Below are positions 61,985 to 64,000 of a stretch of 64,000 bases of DNA, in pieces. Below the pieces are notes generated by a model that searched no databases, was not told where the DNA came from, and saw only the letters and a program-made list of their open reading frames with translations. Numbering within the stretch: the first letter of the stretch is position 1; the number at the start of each line of letters is the position of its first letter. The translations under genes were made by a program, and so were the position numbers. The stretch covers positions 27,373 to 91,372 of the forward strand of contig NZ_VUNR01000010.1 in the NCBI RefSeq assembly GCF_009695585.1, written 5' to 3'. The stretch is from Anaerovibrio slackiae (lineage in GTDB: Bacteria > Bacillota > Negativicutes > Selenomonadales > Selenomonadaceae).

Positions 61985-62083
61985 GAAAATAAAATTTGAC
62001 GAAGCTGTGTATATTTGTTAGCATGAAACGAGATTGATTTTTGTATTAAATGTTTTTTGCGCTAGGTGAAGGGAGCGATGTCG

Positions 62084-62416
62084 ATGTTTGGCGGTATGGG
62101 CAACATGAATATGAATGGCATGATGAAAAAGGTGCAGAAGATGCAGAAGCAGATGCAGGAAATGCAGGAGCAGCTGAAGCAGCAGACTATTGAAGCAACT
62201 GCAGGGGGCGGCGTGGTAAAGATTACCATGGACGGTGAGAAGCAGGTGAAGGGGATTGTGATTGATCCAGCTGCTGTGGACCCGGAGGATGTAGAGATGC
62301 TGCAGGATTTGCTGGCAGCTGCCTTCAACGAAGCTACCAAGAAGGTGGATGAGAAGATGGCAAGCGAGATGGGCAAGCTCACCAGCAGCATGGGGCTGCC
62401 TCCGGGAATGTTTTAA
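62084..62416 (+). CDS. ybaB: YbaB/EbfC-family nucleoid-associated protein
   Basis: 110 residues from ATG at 62084, 8 bases after AAGGGAG; ATG at 62078 is too close to that site. A Met/Asn/Gly-rich start (MFGGMGNMNMNGM), a long helix KKVQKMQKQMQEMQEQL and GGGVVKITMDGEKQVKGIVIDP define the family. It binds DNA as a dimer. Conserved position between dnaX and recR. Confidence 0.93.
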   Translation: MFGGMGNMNMNGMMKKVQKMQKQMQEMQEQLKQQTIEATAGGGVVKITMDGEKQVKGIVIDPAAVDPEDVEMLQDLLAAAFNEATKKVDEKMASEMGKLTSSMGLPPGMF

Positions 62417-62419
62417 GCC

Positions 62420-63016
62420 ATGAAGCGAATAGAACCGTTGGCAAAGCTGATTGAGCATTTCAAAGCGCTGCCGGGCATAGGCAGCAAGACTGCGGTACGG
62501 CTGGCGTACCATGTGCTGGACATGGAGCCGGAAAAGGCACGGGAGCTGGCGGCAGCTATTGTCAATGCAAAGGAAAAAATCGGCTATTGCAGTGTCTGCT
62601 TTAACCTGAGCGATGAAAATCCCTGCCGCATCTGCCGGGCGGATGGACGGGACAAGTCCGTTATCTGCGTTGTGGAGCAGCCCCAGGATGTGGATGCCGT
62701 GGAGCGCATGAGGGATTTTCATGGGGTGTACCATGTGCTGCACGGGGCACTGTCGCCTTTAGAGGGCGTGGGGCCGGAAAATCTCCGCATCAAGGAGCTT
62801 TTGGCCCGTATGCAGGACGGCGTTGTTAAAGAGGTCATCATGGCCACCAATCCCAACGTGGAGGGGGAGGCTACTGCCATGTACATAGCCAGGCTCCTGA
62901 AGCCCCTGGGGATTAAGGTGACGCGGATTGCCCACGGGCTGCCGGTGGGCGGCGATTTGGAGTATGCGGATGAGGTGACCTTGTCCAGGGCCATGGAAAA
63001 CCGCATTGAGCTTTAA
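62420..63016 (+). CDS. recR: Recombination protein RecR
   Basis: 198 residues. Helix-hairpin-helix [15 protein letters not shown] near 15, zinc finger [16 protein letters not shown] near 58-73, Toprim [15 protein letters not shown], then the Walker-like C-terminal [19 protein letters not shown]. RecR works with RecF/RecO in gap repair, loading RecA. It starts 3 bases after ybaB and is followed by element F. Confidence 0.96.
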   Translation: MKRIEPLAKLIEHFKALPGIGSKTAVRLAYHVLDMEPEKARELAAAIVNAKEKIGYCSVCFNLSDENPCRICRADGRDKSVICVVEQPQDVDAVERMRDFHGVYHVLHGALSPLEGVGPENLRIKELLARMQDGVVKEVIMATNPNVEGEATAMYIARLLKPLGIKVTRIAHGLPVGGDLEYADEVTLSRAMENRIEL

Positions 63017-63030
63017 AATGTGAGTGGCGT

Positions 63031-63420
63031 GCAGTTTGCAGTTTACAGTTTACGTCGCGGCAGGGCACTCCCCCCTTGAAAACACGCTCTCGCTCTTGGG
63101 ATAACAAACCCCTATATTCATGATTATTTTCGGTCTAAATCCTTGTCTGCGTTGTTGTCGTCGGTCGGCATGGAACCGCCATGCCTTCCTCCTCCGCCTA
63201 GCATACAAGGATTTATCCTCGAAACTAATTCATGTCAATAGGGGTTTGTTATCCCATTGTGCCTAGCGGTACTAAATTCACGCTTTGTCCTTTGGACTCG
63301 CGTATCATTAAGTACCGAGGCACAAAAAAGGTTTTCAGGGGGGAGGCCCTGCCGCTTTTGTTCTGCATGGCTCGTAAATTACATCTTATGCTGTTGTATT
63401 GTTGCGGTGCTGAAAATGTT
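63031..63420. repeat. Palindromic element F (divergent relative)
   Basis: Outer arms GGCAGGGC-a-CTCCCCCC...GAAAAC (63059-63083) pair with GTTTTC...GGGGGGAG-GCCCTGCC (63331-63353). Inside, an 18-bp perfect pair GGGATAACAAACCCCTAT (63098-63115) and its inverse (63238-63255) encloses AAATCCTTGT/ACAAGGATTT and GGCATGG/CCATGCC; next to it GTGCCT.GCGGTACT pairs with AGTACCG.GGCAC. The AAAACACGCTCTCGCTC word after the left arm is shared with cores of B and D. Termini are less clear than in A, B, D and E. Confidence 0.7.
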
Positions 63421-63473
63421 TTGTGAAGCTGCTGTATTGTGGCTTGATAGAATTTCAAATGGGAGGTAGTCGT

Positions 63474-63713
63474 ATGGAAGTAATGGTATCTTTTATTGTA
63501 GGCCTGGTTGTGCTTTATGTGATTTTAAAGGTTCTGTCCCTGCCGTTTAAGATTATCTGGAAGCTGTTCACCAACAGCTTGGTGGGGGCTATCATGCTCT
63601 GGGTGGTAAATCTTTTTGGTGCAGGTATTGAAATCACCTTCTTCAAGGCGCTGATTGCAGGTGTTTTCGGTATTCCTGGTGTTATCGTAATCCTGCTGGC
63701 ACATTTTTTATAA
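63474..63713 (+). CDS. bofA: BofA-family membrane protein
   Basis: 79 residues from ATG at 63474 with GGGAGG upstream. Two hydrophobic helices: about 4-25 and 35-79, including NSLVGAIMLWVVNLFGAGI and GVFGIPGVIVILLAHFL, the BofA signature. In Bacillus BofA holds SpoIVFB inactive until sigma-K activation; in non-sporulating relatives its role is unknown. The recR-bofA-rRNA operon order is the same as in Bacillus. Sporulation genes are not visible in this window. Confidence 0.85.
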   Translation: MEVMVSFIVGLVVLYVILKVLSLPFKIIWKLFTNSLVGAIMLWVVNLFGAGIEITFFKALIAGVFGIPGVIVILLAHFL

Positions 63714-63730
63714 AATTTTTCATAAAAGTG

Positions 63731-63759
63731 TTGACAGGTGATTGTTTTTCGTGTAATAT
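63731..63759 (+). promoter_or_regulatory. rRNA operon promoter P1
   Basis: TTGACA (63731-63736), 17-bp spacer, TAATAT (63754-63759), just after bofA. Confidence 0.85.
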
Positions 63760-63859
63760 ATACATCGTTGTCGCTGCTGACACAGAGTTGTAGAGAATAT
63801 ATTGAAAATTCCGCGCAATTCAGTGAGGCGAAGACAACAAAAATATTTCAAAAAAGTTC

Positions 63860-63888
63860 TTGACAAGCTGAACGATTTGAGATATTAT
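63860..63888 (+). promoter_or_regulatory. rRNA operon promoter P2 and leader
   Basis: TTGACA (63860-63865), 17-bp spacer, TATTAT (63883-63888). The leader ends with CTTGAAAACTAAACAATGC at 63970-63988, the word usually found shortly before 16S rRNA in Firmicutes. The 16S gene itself must start beyond 64000. Confidence 0.85.
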
Positions 63889-64000
63889 ATAAAAGCTGAC
63901 TCGCACAGCGGTCTTACAAAAAGCTTACAGAGCTTTTACAAGCCGTTGATGATAGAGAGGCAGTGTTCCTTGAAAACTAAACAATGCAATAAGAAATCAT

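Overview
The window looks like a chromosomal segment of a Gram-negative (diderm) Firmicute, most likely a motile selenomonad-type member of the Negativicutes. Firmicutes-style gene order (yybS-gdpP-rplI-lonC-dnaB; tRNA-Ser-SRP RNA-dnaX-ybaB-recR-bofA-rRNA operon; rpiB-glyA-upp) and strong sigma-A promoters with 17-bp spacers coexist with an outer-membrane autotransporter barrel, flagellin, chemotaxis proteins and 2-oxoacid:ferredoxin oxidoreductase. The genus is not assigned, because there is no 16S in the window: it stops inside the leader of an rRNA operon.

Layout. 1-2.7 kb: partial CI-like repressor, then a surface autotransporter with a 49-unit Gly-Ser-Gly-Gly-Glu repeat. 2.7-8.3 kb: a structured RNA locus, an M48 protease, rpiB-glyA-upp, the first palindromic element (A) and an iron alcohol dehydrogenase. 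8.4-15 kb: korDABC, cysK with divergent cymR-like regulator, phosphosugar mutase. 15-24 kb: the dnaB-lonC-rplI-gdpP-yybS replication/c-di-AMP block and a second mutase. 24-27.8 kb: a dead chemoreceptor fragment, element B, a MATE exporter and its probable LacI-type regulator. 28-33.6 kb: purA, minimal sufCB, DMT transporter, GH18 protein. 33.7-43.5 kb: a full phosphate module, pstSCAB-phoU, ppx-ppk and a PhoB/PhoR pair, with matching Pho boxes before pstS and ppx. 43.6-52 kb: stand-alone chemoreceptor signalling domain, three tRNAs, DedA, element D, flagellin with a CsrA-type leader, class III fructose bisphosphatase, HAD phosphatase. 52-59.7 kb: element E, a RelE/Phd toxin-antitoxin pair, lipoprotein plus glutathionylspermidine-synthase-like pair, ATP-grasp plus esterase pair, CheY-CheX pair. 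59.8-64 kb: tRNA-Ser, SRP RNA, dnaX, ybaB, recR, element F, bofA and tandem rRNA promoters.

The most unusual content is a family of 0.3-1 kb non-coding elements (A, B, D, E, with F as a divergent relative). They are built from nested palindromes, carry inverted termini of the type AATTTCAGTTTA...TAAACTGAAATT, reuse the arm TACCCATAGAAAAC / GTTTTCTATGGGTA around interchangeable hairpin loops, and sit directly against stop codons, mostly between convergent genes. Two copies of one loop differ by a compensatory base-pair change. No transposase is present in the window. A second notable signal is the flagellin leader, which has a sigma-28-like promoter and a perfect CsrA-type hairpin.
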